A stretch of DNA of 64,000 bases from Bacteroides congonensis (lineage in GTDB: Bacteria > Bacteroidota > Bacteroidia > Bacteroidales > Bacteroidaceae): contig NZ_FQXY01000006.1 in the NCBI RefSeq assembly GCF_900130125.1, positions 269,080 to 333,079 of the forward strand, in the 5' to 3' direction. The number at the start of each line of letters is the position of its first letter. The first letter of the stretch is position 1. The notes below the pieces were generated by a model. That model was given only the letters and a program-made list of their open reading frames with translations, did no database searches and was not told where the DNA came from. Of this stretch, positions 1-10,202 are shown piece after piece. The translations under genes and the position numbers were made by a program.

Positions 1-2
1 TT

Positions 3-929
3 TACGGCATATTTCTTGCCTTCCTTTTATTCCACGGCATTGCCAAAGAACAACGAAAGGCATTACTAACCAGTATCCTTATTTTCGTCGGCTACAATTT
101 GGTTTATGGGATGAAAGAAGGAATCGATAATGCAGCACATATCGGCGGATTATTAAGCGGCTTCTTGCTGGGAATTGTTTATGTATTCAGCTATAAGTTC
201 GAAAAAGCCGATGCACGGCGAACCATATCCATCATCGGAGAACTTGGCATATTCTGCATTTTCCTGTTCAGTTTCATTATACTTTGCAAGAATGTCTCGC
301 CCCTGTATCAAGAGATACGTCAGGAGTGGGACAGCGGAATCGTAGAAGCCTATCTTAACGGAGAACTGGAAGAAGAAAACGATGATGAGACGGGCATGAA
401 TTCTTCCGATGACTCTTCCGGCAGGCAGTTTCCTTCATATGTTCCCGTTGGTAATAACGATACATGGCTTTCTTACTACGATGCAGAAACAAATTTCAGT
501 TGCCAGTATCCGACCAACTGGAGGAAAATTACAGGAGGACAAGGGCTAACTCCCAGTTCGCAACCACCATTACTCAGACTCGTCAACGGAGCCAACCAAC
601 TGACAGTTACTTCTATTACCTATGATACACAGAAAGAATTTGAACATACAAAAGAATTATCGCTTATTCTCCCGAGAAATGCACAAGGGCAACCATCGGA
701 AGACTACAAGCAAAGCGATGTCAACATCAATGGGCTATCCATGACAAGGACTACCAATCCTTTACACATCGGTGCACCCGATGAACCGGGAGAAGATATA
801 CAACAAATTGTATTAAAATATTTTCAGGAGAGTAAAAAAAGAATCTTTAGTATTGTCATGCTCATCTATGACGAAGAAGCGAAACCCGATATAGAAGCCA
901 TCGCATCAAGTATTCAGATAACCAAATAA
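3..929 (+). CDS. Rhomboid-family intramembrane serine protease, 5'-truncated by the window edge
   Basis: The frame is open from base 3, so the gene starts outside the window; the TTG at 99 is an internal codon. The visible N-terminal part, with hydrophobic helices around YGIFLAFLLF and the motif HIGGLLSGFLLG, matches the last helices of rhomboid proteases, where the conserved His of the Ser-His dyad sits. The GxSG serine motif should lie just before the window. After two more hydrophobic segments (about codons 45-55 and 75-95) comes a long acidic, soluble C-terminal domain of about 200 residues that I do not recognise. The next gene starts 7 bp downstream, so it heads a same-strand operon with 937-1356, the DUF4132 gene and the GAF gene. 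Confidence 0.8.
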   Translation, partial: YGIFLAFLLFHGIAKEQRKALLTSILIFVGYNLVYGMKEGIDNAAHIGGLLSGFLLGIVYVFSYKFEKADARRTISIIGELGIFCIFLFSFIILCKNVSPLYQEIRQEWDSGIVEAYLNGELEEENDDETGMNSSDDSSGRQFPSYVPVGNNDTWLSYYDAETNFSCQYPTNWRKITGGQGLTPSSQPPLLRLVNGANQLTVTSITYDTQKEFEHTKELSLILPRNAQGQPSEDYKQSDVNINGLSMTRTTNPLHIGAPDEPGEDIQQIVLKYFQESKKRIFSIVMLIYDEEAKPDIEAIASSIQITK

Positions 930-936
930 AGAGAAT

Positions 937-1356
937 ATGAGAGTATATATCCAAGTCAAACAATTAGGAAAGCGGAAGTGCGGCATCGAAAAGATGCCCG
1001 TCGATTTTCCTGCTCCTCCTGCCCATGTAGGGGAGTTGATTGAAGCCATCGTCAGTTGGCAAGTCAGTGAATACAACGAACGCTTGCAACAAAGCGAAGT
1101 GCTGAAATACCTCACCCGGGAAGAAGTGGAAGATAAAGCTGCATCCGGTAAGGTAGGCTTCGGGGTAAATTACAACGGCAAGCCCGCTGCAGAAGCCGAA
1201 GCTATCGCCAATGCCCTGCAATCCTACGAAGACGGAATTTTCCGTATCTTCATTGACGACGCGGAAGCAGGAGATTTATCCTCTCCTATCCTAGTGAAAG
1301 AAGAATCCACACTGACTTTTATCCGGCTAACCATGCTGTCAGGAAGATTGTGGTAA
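937..1356 (+). CDS. Hypothetical protein of the DUF4132 operon
   Basis: This 139-residue soluble protein has no signal peptide or membrane segment. I do not recognise its family. It has an N-terminal beta-rich start (MRVYIQVKQLG), then charged helices (LTREEVEDKAA), then a segment ending in LTFIRLTMLSGRLW. It sits 7 bp after the rhomboid gene and 42 bp before the DUF4132 gene, so it is probably co-transcribed with both. The adjacency suggests a partner role for the DUF4132 protein, which is inference. The start is the first ATG after the upstream stop, and no alternative looks better. Confidence 0.7.
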   Translation: MRVYIQVKQLGKRKCGIEKMPVDFPAPPAHVGELIEAIVSWQVSEYNERLQQSEVLKYLTREEVEDKAASGKVGFGVNYNGKPAAEAEAIANALQSYEDGIFRIFIDDAEAGDLSSPILVKEESTLTFIRLTMLSGRLW

Positions 1357-1398
1357 TTCATATCCCATAAAAGAAAACACTTAAAAACAAATAGAATC

Positions 1399-4300
1399 AT
1401 GAGACTCATTTATAATGAAACATTAAATAAACGGATACTTCCGTACTTGGAGAAATTAACCAAGAAGAAAAGTAGTTTGGATAAAGAGACCCGCACCTTG
1501 TTTGATATATTTATGCTATACTTTGATATGGATACCCGGTATGGCACATATAGCGACAAGCTGGAGCCTTGCATTATAAGTATTATCAAGGAAGAGAAAA
1601 TCAAGAGCGTAGCCAATCTCTTCGACGGAAAGCTGAACAAACTACTCCTCTATTTATTGGGGAATGAATACGCACATCTGTTTCACACTTATCTGAAGCT
1701 CAAAGCGCATTGTCCATACACACATGGATATTCAAGACGGTCGCAACGCGCTGTCAATCCTTATCTGCATTTCTCCCATGTGATAGACGCACTGACTCAA
1801 TTTCTGAAGCTTCGTGCCACCGGCTTTACAGAACAGGCCATACTAAACGGTGGAAACACACCGGAAGAAATAGAAGCATACAAAGACTGCATGAGCTGCG
1901 AAGACTGGATAGCCGCCCAAATAGCAGAAGGCAACCAAACCGTTATTGACTACCTGCACAATGTACTGACCAGCGAAAATAACGCCAACCGCCTAAATCA
2001 GGGACATCTTAAAGCTATCGCAGTGAGTGGGCACCATCCATTGCTGGAACTGGAAGGGAAATTACTTTTGGCGGCCAAATTACAGGAAGGACTCCGACAG
2101 GCTATCGTGGAAACAATGGACGAAGGATGTCCCGAAAGTTATTTATACCTACTCTCCGTGATTTACGACAACGGCCTGCAACGGTTTGCTTCCGTAAAAC
2201 GGGGCATCGCAGTCAGCACGGGAATCGGCGAGCAGGAGAGCAGCGAACGCGTCACCAATAAATATGTAGAACTAATCCTGAAATTCCTGAAGAATCAGGA
2301 CGAGGCACGCAAAGCCCTTCAAAGCAAAGATACCATCGAGCTTTATCTGGCTTTATGGAGCATTGGATTTTATAATACAAACGATATTCAGGCACTTGCA
2401 ACAGACATCATCAGGAACGGAGCCAAACATCAAGTACAGACTTACCTTTATTTCCTGCGTTGTACGCAACACTCCGCCATGAGTTATTGCATCAGCAAAG
2501 ATGCCTTTGAGAAGTGGCACAGTGCCCCGTCGGTCGTGGCAGCTATTCTCCCACTCTATCTCTCTGATTTTTATCTTAGCCGATATGGCGGGCGTGAAGA
2601 CCCGAAACTTACCGATTACTTTGAGAACAGAGAAGAAGCCGTGCGCCACTATGGATATTTGAAGCAAATCTATCAGTCTATCTCAACCAAGGAAACCTAT
2701 GCTCCTTATATATTCCCGTGGGAAAGCACACAGCTCACCCAGTCGGAAGTAGTTCTCAAAATGGCATATATCATTTGGATGCTGAATGATTCTGCCATGA
2801 AAGATGACCTTTGCAGTTATCTGGTATCCTTGGATTCTTATATGCGGGCAAGCTATATCAGTATCGTACTGAATCCGCCCACTAGTCCGCTGCAAGAAGA
2901 ATATATACTGCAATCACTGGGCGACCGTTCTCTGGATGTACGCAATGAGGCCTACAAAGTATTGTCTGAAATGGCCTTATCGCCCGAACAGAATCAGAAA
3001 GTGGAAGAGTTGCTTCGTTTCAAATATAGCGAGATGCGTATCAACGCTATCAACCTGCTGATGAAACAACCGAAAGAAGAACTGGCCGGCAGCATCCGGC
3101 GATTGCTTACAGACAAAGTGGCCGAACGCCGCTTGGCGGGACTGGATATGATGAAGACAATTCATAATGTAGATTTTATGCAAGACATCTATCAGGAACT
3201 TCTTCCTGCCATCAAAGAAATTCAGAAACCGAACGCTAAAGAAAAGGTGCTGATAGAATCTTTGATTGGTGACGGAACGGAGAAGAAAGCCACGCAGCAC
3301 TACACCAAAGAAAACGGTTTCGGCCTGTACAATCCTGATTTCGAAGTAAGCCTGCCGGAAATTGCGCCGGACAAAGGATTCAATGTCAAGAAAGCATTCG
3401 AGTTTATCAGTTTTGGAAGAGCCAAACTCACTTTCGAAAGATTGAGTAAATACATCGCCGCACACAAAAACGACGAGTTTAAAAACGACTACGGGGAAGC
3501 ACGCCTGGTGGGTAACAGCGTACTGATGAAATGGAGCAACTACGGTGGACTGAGTGGTCTTGGGCTCCCCGAACTCTGGCAGGATTTCTACGAACGTGAA
3601 ATCGGAAGTTACGAGAAATTAATGATGATGAGTTTCATGCTTGCATCGACAGGCGTTGCCCAGGATAATGACGACTACGACGAGGAAGATGAAGAAGATA
3701 GAAAAGCCGATATAAAATCAGCCAATAGTTTTGAACCGCTTGTCAACAAAATGTATGCGGGTTTCACCTATCGCGGATTGCAAAAGGTACTCCGGAAATT
3801 GCCTTATTATGAACAGATGGAAGATATTATCGACGCGCTGACCTATGAGTACAGAGACGAAACAGTTTATCAGCGAATGGCTGCCAATATGTTGATCCAA
3901 CTGACACCCTTACTCGATACAAAGAATATCTTCCGCCAATATACGAGCAAACACGCATGGCTCAGAGACAAACTGGAATACGGAGAAAAGCTCATTGTTT
4001 ATCCGATACACAACAATAAGTTTGTCCAGTTCTGGCTTGATACACCCAGCAGGCCGATAGACGACGCCTTGTTTACCCGCTACTTCACCGTGCGCTATCA
4101 GCTCTACAAGCTCACCAACTATATGGAGCATACCCCCGAACTGGAAGAAACCGATTCCTATCTGCAATGCGTGGACTTTGCCCGTGCCTGGATGCTAGGA
4201 TTGATTCCGACAGAAGAAGTATATCGTGAACTGATAGCCCGTGTCAACTCTCCCAAACAAATCAAGAATATCACTCTGGTATTGAACGAGAACCGTCGTT

Positions 4301-6459
4301 TCAATGAAAGAGACAGGGAGTGGATGACCTATATCAAGGATTTCAACTTCTCTCTCTTCCGGCCACTGCTGCAAAAGGTAGTCAACCGTATCCTGGACAT
4401 AGAACTGTCACGTGGAGATTCCGAAACGCAGGTTACCCGTCTAGCCGAAGAATTGACTTGTGTCTATGGTGCCGAAACATTTATCCGTATCCTGCAAGCA
4501 TTCGGTAAAGATACATTCATACGCGACAGTTATAATTGGCGGAACACGAAACGGGGAGTATTGAGTAGCCTGCTCCATGCTTGCTATCCGTTGCCGGCAG
4601 ACACAAGCGACCATCTCAAAAAACTGGCAAAGCAAGCAGAAATCAGCGACGAACGTCTGGTAGAAGCTGCCATGTTCGCCCCGCAATGGATTGAACTCAC
4701 CGAGCAAGCCATAGGATGGAAAGGACTGACAAGCGCAGCATACTATTTCCACGCCCATACCAACGAGACTTGCGACGACAAGAAGAAAGCAATTATCGCC
4801 CGCTATACTCCGATTGACGTAGAAGACCTCAGAGATGGTGCTTTCGACATCGGTTGGTTCAAAGATGCTTTCAAGACGATTGGCAAACAACGCTTTGAAG
4901 TAGTCTACAATGCCGCCAAGTATATTTCATGCAGCAACAGCCACACCCGCGCCCGCAAATTTGCGGACGCCACTAACGGCGCAGTGAAAGCAGCGGATAT
5001 AAAGAAGGAAATATCAGCCAAGCGCAACAAAGATTTATTGATGAGCTACGGCCTCATCCCACTAGGAAAGAAAGCGGATAAAGAGCTGTTGGAACGTTAC
5101 CAATTCCTGCAAAAATTCCTGAAAGAAAGCAAGGACTTCGGCGCGCAAAGACAGGAAAGCGAAAAGAAGGCAGTGGGTATCGCCCTGCAAAACTTAGCCC
5201 TCAACTCCGGTTACGGTGACGTCACCCGTCTGACCTGGAGTATGGAAACCGAATTGATTAAAGAACTTCTCCCCTACCTCTCTCCGAAAGAAATAGAAGA
5301 TGTAGAAGTGTATGTGCACATTAATGACGAAGGCAAAGCGGAAATCAAACAAATCAAAGCCGGAAAAGAGCTTAACAGTATGCCTGCCAAGTTGAAAAAG
5401 CATCCGTATGTAGAAGAACTGAAAGCGGTACACAAGAAACTGAAAGACCAGTACACCCGTTCCCGCATTATGTTAGAACAAGCTATGGAAGACTGCATCC
5501 GTTTTGAAGAGAACGAGCTTCGCAAACTGATGCAGAACCCTGTTATCTGGCCGTTATTGAAGCATCTTGTCTTTATCTGTAACGGACAGGCAGGTTTCTA
5601 TACCGACGGATTACTGGTGACGGCAAATGCCGTCTGTCTCCCGTTGAAATCGAAAGACGAATTACGTATCGCCCATCCTACCGACCTGTACGCAAGCGGT
5701 GACTGGCATATGTATCAGAAATTCCTGTTCGACAAAGCCATCCGCCAACCTTTCAAACAGGTATTCCGCGAACTTTATGTGCCTACTCCGGAAGAGGAAG
5801 GCGCCACACAATCCCGCCGCTATGCCGGAAATCAGATTCAACCGCAGAAAACAGTCGCCGTACTGAAAGGACGCCGATGGGTGGCCGATTATGAAGACGG
5901 ACTTCAGAAGATATATTATAAAGAGAATATCATCGCTACCATCTACGCCATGGCAGACTGGTTCTCTCCTGCCGACATCGAAGCTCCGACCTTGGAATAT
6001 GTCTGCTTCCACAACCGCAGGGACTATAAACTAATGAATATCTCGGAGATTCCGCCCGTTATTTTCTCTGAAGTAATGAGGGATGTGGACTTGGCGGTCA
6101 GTGTAGCCCATGCCGGAAGTGTCGACCCGGAAACCAGTCACTCTACCATCGAAATGCGCAGCGCATTGGTGGAACTGACGATGCCTTTATTCCATCTCAA
6201 CAATGTGAAGGTAAAAGGCAACTTTGCCCATATAGAAGGCAAACTGGGTAAATATAACATCCATCTGGGCAGCGGTGTGATTCATCAGGAAGGCGGTACG
6301 CAGATTGCAGTTCTTCCGGTACATTCGCAAAACCGCGGACGCCTGTTCCTGCCTTTTGTAGACGAAGACCCGAAAACAGCTGAAATATTGACTAAGATTA
6401 TCTTCTTCGCAGAAGACAATAAGATAAAAGACCCGAGTATCCTGAACCAAATCAAATAA
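1399..6459 (+). CDS. Giant DUF4132 (MolR/YehI-like) protein with HEAT-like region
   Basis: This 1686-residue cytoplasmic protein has no signal peptide. The N-terminal and middle parts are rich in alpha-helical, HEAT-like stretches (for example SLGDRSLDVRNEAYKVLSEM and KYSEMRINAINLLMKQP, about residues 505-560). An acidic run DNDDYDEEDEEDRK lies near residue 755. The C-terminal part, from about residue 1480 (KGRRWVADYEDGLQK ... ADWFSPADIEAP), matches the DUF4132 family related to E. coli YehI/MolR. The biochemical role of the family is not known to me. In E. coli the MolR name came from a molybdate-regulation link that is weakly supported. It is flanked closely by a small hypothetical gene and the GAF reductase gene. 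Confidence 0.82.
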   Translation: MRLIYNETLNKRILPYLEKLTKKKSSLDKETRTLFDIFMLYFDMDTRYGTYSDKLEPCIISIIKEEKIKSVANLFDGKLNKLLLYLLGNEYAHLFHTYLKLKAHCPYTHGYSRRSQRAVNPYLHFSHVIDALTQFLKLRATGFTEQAILNGGNTPEEIEAYKDCMSCEDWIAAQIAEGNQTVIDYLHNVLTSENNANRLNQGHLKAIAVSGHHPLLELEGKLLLAAKLQEGLRQAIVETMDEGCPESYLYLLSVIYDNGLQRFASVKRGIAVSTGIGEQESSERVTNKYVELILKFLKNQDEARKALQSKDTIELYLALWSIGFYNTNDIQALATDIIRNGAKHQVQTYLYFLRCTQHSAMSYCISKDAFEKWHSAPSVVAAILPLYLSDFYLSRYGGREDPKLTDYFENREEAVRHYGYLKQIYQSISTKETYAPYIFPWESTQLTQSEVVLKMAYIIWMLNDSAMKDDLCSYLVSLDSYMRASYISIVLNPPTSPLQEEYILQSLGDRSLDVRNEAYKVLSEMALSPEQNQKVEELLRFKYSEMRINAINLLMKQPKEELAGSIRRLLTDKVAERRLAGLDMMKTIHNVDFMQDIYQELLPAIKEIQKPNAKEKVLIESLIGDGTEKKATQHYTKENGFGLYNPDFEVSLPEIAPDKGFNVKKAFEFISFGRAKLTFERLSKYIAAHKNDEFKNDYGEARLVGNSVLMKWSNYGGLSGLGLPELWQDFYEREIGSYEKLMMMSFMLASTGVAQDNDDYDEEDEEDRKADIKSANSFEPLVNKMYAGFTYRGLQKVLRKLPYYEQMEDIIDALTYEYRDETVYQRMAANMLIQLTPLLDTKNIFRQYTSKHAWLRDKLEYGEKLIVYPIHNNKFVQFWLDTPSRPIDDALFTRYFTVRYQLYKLTNYMEHTPELEETDSYLQCVDFARAWMLGLIPTEEVYRELIARVNSPKQIKNITLVLNENRRFNERDREWMTYIKDFNFSLFRPLLQKVVNRILDIELSRGDSETQVTRLAEELTCVYGAETFIRILQAFGKDTFIRDSYNWRNTKRGVLSSLLHACYPLPADTSDHLKKLAKQAEISDERLVEAAMFAPQWIELTEQAIGWKGLTSAAYYFHAHTNETCDDKKKAIIARYTPIDVEDLRDGAFDIGWFKDAFKTIGKQRFEVVYNAAKYISCSNSHTRARKFADATNGAVKAADIKKEISAKRNKDLLMSYGLIPLGKKADKELLERYQFLQKFLKESKDFGAQRQESEKKAVGIALQNLALNSGYGDVTRLTWSMETELIKELLPYLSPKEIEDVEVYVHINDEGKAEIKQIKAGKELNSMPAKLKKHPYVEELKAVHKKLKDQYTRSRIMLEQAMEDCIRFEENELRKLMQNPVIWPLLKHLVFICNGQAGFYTDGLLVTANAVCLPLKSKDELRIAHPTDLYASGDWHMYQKFLFDKAIRQPFKQVFRELYVPTPEEEGATQSRRYAGNQIQPQKTVAVLKGRRWVADYEDGLQKIYYKENIIATIYAMADWFSPADIEAPTLEYVCFHNRRDYKLMNISEIPPVIFSEVMRDVDLAVSVAHAGSVDPETSHSTIEMRSALVELTMPLFHLNNVKVKGNFAHIEGKLGKYNIHLGSGVIHQEGGTQIAVLPVHSQNRGRLFLPFVDEDPKTAEILTKIIFFAEDNKIKDPSILNQIK

Positions 6460-6466
6460 GGACGAT

Positions 6467-6937
6467 ATGGCAGAAAATTTATTAATCAGCACAGGAAGCA
6501 AAGAGGAGAAATATCGCGAGCTACTTCCACAACTACATGCTTTAGTAAGTACGGAAACGGATTTCATAGCCAATCTAGCCAATGTTGCGGCAGCCCTGAA
6601 GCAGACTTTCGGTTTCTTCTGGGTAGGCTTTTATATTGTAAAAGGAGATGAACTTGTATTAGGGCCTTTTCAGGGGCCTATTGCCTGTACACGTATCCGA
6701 ATCGGCAGAGGGGTTTGCGGAACAGCCTGGAAAGAAGTCCGGACACTGATTGTTCCTGATGTAGAGCAATTTCCCGGACACATCGCATGCAGTTCGGATT
6801 CAAAATCGGAAATCGTAGTGCCGATGATAAGGCAGGGAGAAGTAGTCGGAGTATTGGATATAGACAGTGATACACTGGATAGTTTCGATACGGTTGACGC
6901 ACGCTATCTGGAAGAAATTTGCACATACATCGGATAA
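6467..6937 (+). CDS. msrC: Free methionine-(R)-sulfoxide reductase (GAF domain)
   Basis: The 156-residue protein is a single GAF domain. It carries the three cysteines of fRMsr enzymes: Cys74 (PIACTRI), Cys84 (GVCGTAW) and Cys108 (HIACSSD). Their spacing of 10 and 24 residues equals that of E. coli fRMsr (Cys84/94/118). The family reduces free methionine-R-sulfoxide to methionine and acts in oxidative-stress repair in the cytoplasm. It is the last gene of the operon, 7 bp after the DUF4132 gene, and a strong hairpin follows at 6966-7000. Confidence 0.9.
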   Translation: MAENLLISTGSKEEKYRELLPQLHALVSTETDFIANLANVAAALKQTFGFFWVGFYIVKGDELVLGPFQGPIACTRIRIGRGVCGTAWKEVRTLIVPDVEQFPGHIACSSDSKSEIVVPMIRQGEVVGVLDIDSDTLDSFDTVDARYLEEICTYIG

Positions 6938-6960
6938 CTGCGGGCGTGCCGCTATCATAC

Positions 6961-7047
6961 AAAAAAACAGAGGCTCTGATTGAATGAAACAGAGCCTCTG
7001 TTTTATATAAATAGAGGCTCTATTTGCACCAAACAGAGCCTTCGTTT
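6961..7047. terminator. Tandem bidirectional terminator hairpins
   Basis: A perfect 12-bp stem (ACAGAGGCTCTG 6966-6977 with CAGAGCCTCTGT 6989-7000) is preceded by an A-run and followed by TTTT. A second copy of the AGAGGCTCT...AGAGCCT pair follows and ends in a T-run at about 7047. It lies between convergent genes, so it can serve both strands. Confidence 0.85.
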
Positions 7048-7049
7048 TT

Positions 7050-7373
7050 TTACCAGTCCACATCTTCTATTTCCTGTCTCCGATACAGCAAGAGTTGATT
7101 GCGAAGTGAACTCATTTCACGTCGCATCTCTTCCATCCTTTCCAGTAAATGGTGGATGGCGTCGATGCCTTCCATGTTGATGGACAGGTCGTAGTACATT
7201 CTGCTATAACGTTCTACGCTCGGAAGTTCCGACAAAAGCAGATAATGTTCACCACCTTCGGTATGTACGTTAATCAAACCGCCTTCTTCCAACAGTTCTA
7301 TGAATGAAGGCTCGATATGACATTTGTGACAGTATTCACTGACAATAATTAATTCGGTCTGCATAGTACTCAT
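7050..7373 (-). CDS. cbpM: Chaperone modulator CbpM-like protein
   Basis: This 107-residue protein has an N-terminal MerR-like helix-turn-helix (IVSEYCHKCHIEPSFIELLEEGGLI) and a C-terminal helical coiled region (LLERMEEMRREMSSLRNQLLL). This is the CbpM layout. CbpM-type proteins bind the J-domain of CbpA and damp its co-chaperone activity. It lies 5 bp downstream of the cbpA-like gene on the same strand, the usual arrangement, which supports the assignment more than sequence alone does. Confidence 0.8.
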   Translation of the reverse strand: MSTMQTELIIVSEYCHKCHIEPSFIELLEEGGLINVHTEGGEHYLLLSELPSVERYSRMYYDLSINMEGIDAIHHLLERMEEMRREMSSLRNQLLLYRRQEIEDVDW

Positions 7374-7378
7374 TCTTT

Positions 7379-8347
7379 TTAGTTCATACTCTGTAACTCG
7401 CGGAACAACTCTTTCTGTCTGTCCGTCAAGTTCGTAGGAATCTTGACAGAATAGGTCACAATCAAGTCACCGAATTGTCCTTCCTTCTTATAAACCGGGA
7501 ATCCCTTTCCTTTCAGACGGACTTTCGTGCCGTTCTGCGTTTCCGGTTTTATCTTCAGTTTCACCTTACCGTCCAACGTGTCGACCAGCTTTTCACCACC
7601 CAATACGGCTGTGTAAAGGTCTACTTCCACATCTACGTACAAATCGTCACCCAAGCGCTTGAATACGGGGTCTTCGGCTATGACGAAAGTAATGTACAGG
7701 TCGCCCGCAGGGCCGCCGTTGATACCTTCGGCTCCGTAGCCTTTCAGTTTAATCACTTGTCCGTTGGCTACACCGGCAGGGATAGTGATACGCACTTGTT
7801 TACCATTAACGGTCAACACCTGTTTATGCGTCTGAGAAGCATCACGAAGAGACAGGTGAAGTTCGGCATTAAAATCCTGTCCGCGGAATCCCGCAGAACC
7901 TTGTCCCCGCCCACCGCGATGTCCGCCGAACATTGATTCGAAGAAATCGGAGAAACCGCCGGCATTACCGCCGGAGAAGCCTTCACCGTCGGAACTGTAC
8001 CAATATCCACCGTTTCCGTCAGAGAAACCTTGTCCGCCACCACCGAATCCGCCGAAACCGCCCGCGCCACCGAAGCCACCGGCTTGTTGCTGCGCCCGTT
8101 TCTGTGCTTCGAATTCATCGGCATGCTTCCAATGTTCTCCGTACTCGTCATACTTTTTACGTTTCTCGGGGTCACTCAGTACTTCATTGGCTTCGTTGAT
8201 TTCCTGAAACTTATCCTTTGCACTCGGGTCATTGGGGTTCAGGTCAGGATGGTACTTCCGGGCCAACTTACGAAAAGCCTTTTTGATATCGTCCTGAGAA
8301 GCACTTTTGTCTACTCCAAGAATCTTGTAATAATCTATATAGGCCAT
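7379..8347 (-). CDS. cbpA: CbpA-type DnaJ (class B Hsp40) co-chaperone
   Basis: The 322-residue protein has a J-domain at about residues 1-70 with the HPD motif at residues 33-35 (KYHPDLNP). A Gly/Phe-rich linker follows at about 85-150. Two C-terminal substrate-binding beta-domains follow ([28 protein letters not shown]). The CxxCxGxG zinc finger is absent, which separates it from canonical DnaJ. The role is to deliver clients to DnaK and stimulate its ATPase. It is followed 5 bp later by cbpM. Confidence 0.93.
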   Translation of the reverse strand: MAYIDYYKILGVDKSASQDDIKKAFRKLARKYHPDLNPNDPSAKDKFQEINEANEVLSDPEKRKKYDEYGEHWKHADEFEAQKRAQQQAGGFGGAGGFGGFGGGGQGFSDGNGGYWYSSDGEGFSGGNAGGFSDFFESMFGGHRGGRGQGSAGFRGQDFNAELHLSLRDASQTHKQVLTVNGKQVRITIPAGVANGQVIKLKGYGAEGINGGPAGDLYITFVIAEDPVFKRLGDDLYVDVEVDLYTAVLGGEKLVDTLDGKVKLKIKPETQNGTKVRLKGKGFPVYKKEGQFGDLIVTYSVKIPTNLTDRQKELFRELQSMN

Positions 8348-8486
8348 GTTTTATGAATTTAATCGTTCATACATCATACGGCAAATAACACGCCAATCCT
8401 GCTTTTGGATGCAAATTTTAGCAAGTATTAAGTATTAGGTATTTAACCGCAGCTTCCGGCAAGTTTCCGTCCGCATGGCATACTAC

Positions 8487-10202
8487 TTAATACTTCTCTT
8501 TATACTTAATCTCTTTCTGCTCCAGCATTTGAAAATCCTGTTTCTTCATGCCCAAATCATCCAACGGACGGGGTTCGTTATGGTCATTCAAATATGCTCT
8601 CGGCTTCATTTGATAAAGTGAAGTGACTACGGATTGTGAATCATCCCTGTAAGGAGTTTCTATCCCGCCCAAATCCAGTATGGTCGGGAAGAAGGAACTG
8701 CTGGAAGAAACATCTTTCTCTTTATTATCCATTGCCGCCTGCCAATGTTCGGGATGAGTTTCCCGGTAACTGTCGGACATCCAGATAAGAAACGGCACAT
8801 GAAGCTGATAATAAGAAGGCACGGGCGAAGCATGAAGGAACAGATGACGGGAATCGTCGAAAATATCCTCTCCATGGTCGGAAGTATAAATCATAGCGGC
8901 GTCTATCTGTTGTTTTTCCAACATACGGATGATTCTTGCCAGAAAACCATCCGTGTAACGGATAGAATTATCATAAGCGTTCACCAGATTATCACGGTAT
9001 TTCCGTTCCGCGTCGACCGGATAATCCGGTGTGAAGAAAGTGTTTTCCAACGGATAGCGCTCGCGATAATTAAAGTGGGAACCGTAGGTATGAAGTACGA
9101 TAAATTGCTTCGTTTCACCTTTCGCCAGTTCTTGTTCCACTAGTTTCAAAAGTTCGTCATCGGACGGATTATAGTTTGAATCAAGAGAGTCTTCTTTTAT
9201 AAAATCAGAGGTGTCGGCTTCCTTTCCGAAGAAGTCGATAAACGAATGGTTGTAACGCTGATTAGAGAAAAAGGCGGTCTTGAAACCGGCTTCTTTAAAG
9301 GCGGTGATGATTCCCTTTTGGTGATAAATAGAGTCGTAGTTGCAAGCGTTGACGTCCGACATCAGCATAGGTACGCTTTTGTGTGTCGTATTCGATTCCG
9401 TCAGTACCTTCGGGAAAGCAATCAATCCTGTCTGCTGAGACAATAGTGGATTCGTCTCGCGTTCATAGCCGTACAACTGCCAGTTCAAGGCACGGGACGT
9501 TTCGCCTATTACCATCACATACACTTCCCGTTCCTCTTTCGGATGGGTGGCCTTGGCATGGAAGGTAAAGTCTTTCGAGGTTTGATGATAATTCTGTGTC
9601 AAGACCGTCCGTTGGAAGGCAAGACCTACATTATAGCAGACATTCAGTGGATATAAATCCGACTTCAGCTCATATCCCGAGTCTTGTACATACGCTCCGG
9701 CAAGGCTGAGAAGGGAGATTCCAAAGACTATGAAAGCCCTTTTCCGTTCTCTGTGGATGAACTCTACCGATAGTTTACGCTTGCGGATTATTGAAATCGT
9801 TCCCAAAATCAATGCAGGAACATAAAGTATGATTACGGCGATAATGGCGGGAGTCAGATTATCGAGTAGTTCGAGTGCCTCACTCGAATTGGTAGTCACC
9901 AGATTCAGGAACATATCAACAGCGATGATGGACTGTCCGAACAAATAAAGCAGTACGATTTGGAAAGCCCCGAAAAAGAGGAACAAGAATAAAATCCATA
10001 GCATCTTGCCACAGTTTCTCGACAGAGTCATCAACAGGTAATAGCAGCCGAAAGGCAACAATACATTAGCAACTTTTGCCATCACCGGTAGCGGCTCCGT
10101 AAAACAGAGGACGATGTTAGGCACTATCAGGATAAACAGGAACAGATAAAACAAGTGTTCCTGATTTTCCAGCCATTTTTTTATATTCTTAAAAAGCTTC
10201 AT
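8487..10202 (-). CDS. eptA: Lipid A phosphoethanolamine transferase (EptA/MCR family)
   Basis: The 571-residue inner-membrane protein has about five hydrophobic helices within residues 15-175 and a periplasmic sulfatase-fold catalytic domain from about residue 225. Catalytic features are the metal ligand Glu234 in VIGETSRALNW, the nucleophilic Thr in SNTTHKS (about 272-273) and the metal-binding DHGEDIFDDSRHLFLHASP. The family moves phosphoethanolamine from phosphatidylethanolamine to lipid A phosphate and lowers the negative charge of the outer membrane, which affects cationic peptide sensitivity. The start overlaps the end of the upstream beta-barrel gene by 14 bp, indicating translational coupling. 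Confidence 0.9.
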   Translation of the reverse strand: MKLFKNIKKWLENQEHLFYLFLFILIVPNIVLCFTEPLPVMAKVANVLLPFGCYYLLMTLSRNCGKMLWILFLFLFFGAFQIVLLYLFGQSIIAVDMFLNLVTTNSSEALELLDNLTPAIIAVIILYVPALILGTISIIRKRKLSVEFIHRERKRAFIVFGISLLSLAGAYVQDSGYELKSDLYPLNVCYNVGLAFQRTVLTQNYHQTSKDFTFHAKATHPKEEREVYVMVIGETSRALNWQLYGYERETNPLLSQQTGLIAFPKVLTESNTTHKSVPMLMSDVNACNYDSIYHQKGIITAFKEAGFKTAFFSNQRYNHSFIDFFGKEADTSDFIKEDSLDSNYNPSDDELLKLVEQELAKGETKQFIVLHTYGSHFNYRERYPLENTFFTPDYPVDAERKYRDNLVNAYDNSIRYTDGFLARIIRMLEKQQIDAAMIYTSDHGEDIFDDSRHLFLHASPVPSYYQLHVPFLIWMSDSYRETHPEHWQAAMDNKEKDVSSSSSFFPTILDLGGIETPYRDDSQSVVTSLYQMKPRAYLNDHNEPRPLDDLGMKKQDFQMLEQKEIKYKEKY

